A stretch of 64,000 nucleotides of DNA from Avimonas intestinalis (GTDB lineage Bacteria; Bacillota; Clostridia; Oscillospirales; Acutalibacteraceae): positions 124,001-188,000 of the forward strand of contig CAJFID010000003.1 in assembly GCA_904380375.1 (NCBI GenBank). Direction: 5' to 3'. Made by a program: the position numbers and the translations under genes. The first letter of the stretch is position 1. Each line of letters opens with the position of its first letter. The notes beneath the pieces were generated by a model, which was given only the letters and a program-made list of their open reading frames with translations, was not told the DNA's origin and did not search any database. Shown here one piece after another: positions 61,231 to 64,000 of this stretch.

Positions 61231-61393
61231 ACAGCAAGCCTCGTTTCTCCGCCGCATACTGTTGTCCGGCGCGCCCGTCCGGCGGGGGCGGAGCGCGAAA
61301 GGCCCTCCGGCGCAGCGCAGGCCGTCCGGCGGACAATATACAGTATGCGCGGCGAGGGGGAAATATAATCGGCAAAGCAGCTGTAGGTTGAAG
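61231..61393. other. Upstream region of tspO
   Basis: No gene is seen. TATATT near 61335 on the minus strand may be a -10 box, but no fitting -35 box was found. Confidence 0.3.
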
Positions 61394-61427
61394 AGAAAAG
61401 GGGCATGGCAAGATTTTGCCATGCCCC
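61394..61427 (-). terminator. Terminator after the ABC permease gene
   Basis: A perfect 12-bp stem (61400-61411 with 61416-61427) is followed on the minus strand by TTTTCTCTTC. Confidence 0.88.
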
Positions 61428-61481
61428 CACGCTACAGGCAGGAGGTTCCCACGAATCGTCTTTCCCGTGAAAAAGCGACAC

Positions 61482-64000
61482 TTACAAATTTTCGTTTTTC
61501 AGCGCGTCCACGATGTTTTCCCTGCGCACCTTGGACATCGCGTACATCATCGTGATAAAGACGATCAGGAATACGCCGAGCACGCAGAGCAGCACCTGGA
61601 GCCAGGGAATATGGAAGCGGATGCTTACCCCCAAATCCATCGACCGATGAATCCAATAGGTGACCAGCAGGGAGAGCGGCAGGCCGTACAGCAGGGCTTT
61701 CAGCCCGTAAAACAGGCATTCAAAGTTGATCATCCGGTTGAAGCCGCCGCCCGTCATCCCCACCGATTTGAGCATCGCAAACTCCCGGCGGCGGAGGTTG
61801 ACGTTGGTTGAGACGGTGTTGAAGACGTTAGCCACCGTAATCAAGGTAATCAGGGTGATAAACCCGTAGCTGAAGACGTTGACCACCAGGATCAGGTTGC
61901 GGTTGGTCTGCGCGGACTCCTCGATATTGTAAAGCGATACCTGCGTATACCCAAGCGACTGGAGCGCTTGGTTTACGGCGGTTTCCGCCGCAAAGGCGTC
62001 CGCGGCGGTCATGGCCATCATATCCTCCCCGCGGCTGCCGCCGGGGAAATTCCCAAACAGCGCGTCAAAGACATCCTCCGGTAGGACGATGGAGAAGGTG
62101 TCGGGGCTTGCATGAAAGCGCTCCACCCCCAGCGGCGCTTCATCGGCGGCATAGCCCAGCGTCAGCGCCGCTTCGCCGACCTCGCCGTCCTCCAGGCCAG
62201 TAGATTCGCCAGAATAAGGGTCGTAGGAATAATCGTGCAGGACGATTTCCCCCTGCGGCAGGGAGGTAAAGAGGCGGGTGGTCGCCAGATGGCCGGCCCG
62301 GTCGTAAAATACCTGCTGGTCAAGCACGATCCCGCAGGGCTGGGAGGAGTCGGTGTAGGCGGCGGCGTCCAGCCCCAGCGCATCAAGGTAGGCGCGGAAC
62401 GCTTCATCATTGAGGCCGTAGACGTGGTAGCTTAGCCGGGCGGTGCCGTCCTCGTTGAGGAAGACATCCGGGGCGCGCCCTTCCTCCTCCGGCTCCTTGA
62501 GGTAGTCGGGGTTGACAATATCGGCAGGCAGGGACACAAAACCGCTGGCGCTTTTGACAACCGACCAGTCGTCGACCTCCTCCAAGCCGGAGACGGCCTT
62601 GATCACGGCGTCCCGTTCCGCTTTTTCTGTAAAAGGCGCCATCCCCATCGCCAGGTCGTAATTGCTCGTCGCATACACGCTGTTTACGCCCTCGTTCATA
62701 TAGCTGGTAAAGGAAGAGGCCGACAGGAACAGCACGATGCTGATCACCAGGGAGAAAACGGTGGCGCGGTACCGCCGGCGGTTCCGCTTGAAGTTTTTCA
62801 TCGCCAGGTCGCCCTCAATGCCGAACAGCTTCCTGGTCAGGCGGGAGGTTTTGACCTGCCGGCGCTTGATTTTGATCTCCCCGGTCATCCGGATCGCTTC
62901 AATGGGGGAGACGCGGGCGGCCCGGCGGGAAGGAATCCAGGCGGAAATCAGCACGGTGAGAAAGCTCACCAGCGCGGCGGCCACCACCGCGGGCACCGAG
63001 ACGGAGAAAATGAAGCGGGTATCGGCGTTGTTGGTAAAGGAATTCAGCACGTCCCGCAGCAGGTAAAGGGTCAGGCCGATCCCGCCCACACCGGACAGAA
63101 GCCCGATGGGGATGCCGATGCCGCTGATGAAGCAGGCTTCAAACAGGACGGCGTTGCGGATCTGCCGGGAGGTGGCGCCGATGCCGGCCAGCATCCCGAA
63201 CTGCTTGGAACGCTCGCTGACCGAGATGGCAAAGGCGTTGTAAATCAAGGAGACGGAGCCGACCATAATCAGCACGATCAGGACGACGGCCATGCTGTAG
63301 ACGACAGCGTTGAAGCCGGAGTTGTCGCCCACTCCCATAAAGTTGAGCAGGTTGCTGTGCAGGGTGCTGGCCGCCGTATCCAAAAGGCCGTTTACCGCAA
63401 GCAGGCTTTCGGAAAGGCCGACCGCGTCCCGCGCGTTTTTGGCGGTAAAGGGCATGGTGACCAGGTCGTCCGCCGACAGGGCGGCAGGATCAAGCACCGT
63501 CACCAGGGTATAGCCGGGGGCGGAATAGTCTTCAAACGCCGGCCGCTTGACGATCCCGACCACCGTATAGGTGCGGGTTTCGCGGACCTTCAGGACTTCG
63601 GGCATGTCCTCGGGATAATAGCCGTTGTTTTGGCCGAGCGGGCCCGCCGCCTCCTCGTCCTGGTAATAGCGGTCCCCGATCGCCAATGTCAGGGTGTCCC
63701 CCAGGGCTACCTGCGCCCCGCCGTTTTCCATCAGATGCTCCGGCACCACGATTTCGCCGGTATTCTCCGGCAGCCGGCCGGACACCAGCCGCAGGCCGTA
63801 GAGCGCCATCGCCTGGGCGTCCATCTCTTCAACATAAACGTAGGGCTTGTATTCGTTCAGGCCCTCGTCCAGCGCGGCGTAGCCCACGCCGTGCCGGATG
63901 CCGGTCTGGCTAAGCTTTTCGTTCGCCTGCACCTGACTGGCCACCCCATAGGGGATGAGGTCCAGGGAAGCCTGCCACGGCCCGCCGGTGGTGACCTCGT
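61482..64000 (-). CDS. ABC transporter permease with two FtsX domains, 5' end outside the window
   Basis: At least 839 codons are open to the window edge; the GTG at 63944 is an internal Val, because the frame continues upstream with sensible sequence. Two FtsX domains are visible. The first has about three helices around the segment VSERSKQFGMLAGIGATSRQ. The second is at the C-terminus, with NLRRREFAMLKSVGMTGGGF. A large extracytoplasmic domain lies between them. This eight-to-ten-helix plan is typical of permeases for peptide antibiotics or lipids, usually paired with a separate ATPase gene upstream, which would lie beyond the window. Substrate unknown. Confidence 0.9.
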   Translation of the reverse strand, partial: EVTTGGPWQASLDLIPYGVASQVQANEKLSQTGIRHGVGYAALDEGLNEYKPYVYVEEMDAQAMALYGLRLVSGRLPENTGEIVVPEHLMENGGAQVALGDTLTLAIGDRYYQDEEAAGPLGQNNGYYPEDMPEVLKVRETRTYTVVGIVKRPAFEDYSAPGYTLVTVLDPAALSADDLVTMPFTAKNARDAVGLSESLLAVNGLLDTAASTLHSNLLNFMGVGDNSGFNAVVYSMAVVLIVLIMVGSVSLIYNAFAISVSERSKQFGMLAGIGATSRQIRNAVLFEACFISGIGIPIGLLSGVGGIGLTLYLLRDVLNSFTNNADTRFIFSVSVPAVVAAALVSFLTVLISAWIPSRRAARVSPIEAIRMTGEIKIKRRQVKTSRLTRKLFGIEGDLAMKNFKRNRRRYRATVFSLVISIVLFLSASSFTSYMNEGVNSVYATSNYDLAMGMAPFTEKAERDAVIKAVSGLEEVDDWSVVKSASGFVSLPADIVNPDYLKEPEEEGRAPDVFLNEDGTARLSYHVYGLNDEAFRAYLDALGLDAAAYTDSSQPCGIVLDQQVFYDRAGHLATTRLFTSLPQGEIVLHDYSYDPYSGESTGLEDGEVGEAALTLGYAADEAPLGVERFHASPDTFSIVLPEDVFDALFGNFPGGSRGEDMMAMTAADAFAAETAVNQALQSLGYTQVSLYNIEESAQTNRNLILVVNVFSYGFITLITLITVANVFNTVSTNVNLRRREFAMLKSVGMTGGGFNRMINFECLFYGLKALLYGLPLSLLVTYWIHRSMDLGVSIRFHIPWLQVLLCVLGVFLIVFITMMYAMSKVRRENIVDALKNENL

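Noticed and set aside
1..64000. CRISPR arrays, rRNA genes and insertion sequences
   Set aside because: No regularly spaced repeats, rRNA sequence, DDE transposase or terminal inverted repeats typical of insertion sequences were seen.

Overview
The window is a GC-rich chromosomal segment of an anaerobic Clostridia-type Firmicute, most likely of the Oscillospirales/Ruminococcaceae kind. The evidence is a fused IspH-ribosomal protein S1 gene, AddAB instead of RecBCD, a serine T-box leader, a CIRCE operator, a type III glutamine synthetase with an ANTAR regulator, and strong AGGAGG-type ribosome binding sites. The organism name is inferred; the gene content is seen directly.

Layout. 1-16 kb (+): the 3' part of uvrA; a DUF5685 gene with a Cys-tailed J-domain gene; a small membrane protein; then rpiR-type regulator/FAD oxidoreductase and cmk-plsC-ispH/rpsA; a Thr-rich membrane protein, a CwlD-like amidase, radA, and an adaptor/permease pair without an ATPase. 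16-24.4 kb: ydcF (+), then a feoA-feoB operon (-) in which feoB is cut in two by a 4,877-bp element. The element carries a large serine recombinase, an NAD-type malic enzyme, a malate/lactate dehydrogenase and a 69-aa ORF. Removing it at a shared ATT restores a 716-aa FeoB in frame. 24.4-32.5 kb: guaB (+) with a structured leader, a patatin-like lipase, ftsH with two small upstream genes (-), a DUF308 protein and a GT8 glycosyltransferase (+), and a TetR regulator (-). 32.8-45.2 kb is a nitrogen-assimilation block: purF, an ANTAR regulator and a short type I glutamine synthetase (-), facing glutamine synthetase III and both glutamate synthase subunits (+). 45.3-57 kb: htpG behind a CIRCE operator, tRNA-Gly(GCC), addB-addA, a DHFR/RibD-like gene and a DUF3810 protein. 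57-64 kb (-): a 36-aa membrane peptide, metY, serS with its T-box, tspO, and a large FtsX-type ABC permease that runs off the window.

How it fits together. The ANTAR protein is probably the RNA-binding antiterminator for both glutamine synthetase transcripts: both leaders contain small hairpins with AANGGY hexaloops next to U-run terminators. On the feoB element, the dehydrogenase/malic enzyme operon has a sigma-A promoter whose start site lies in a Rex-like palindrome, so it should respond to NADH/NAD+. In this configuration iron uptake by FeoB is off and the malate genes are present; excision would restore FeoB. This switch-like arrangement is the most unusual thing in the window. The junctions and frame restoration are read directly from the sequence; activity of the switch is inference.
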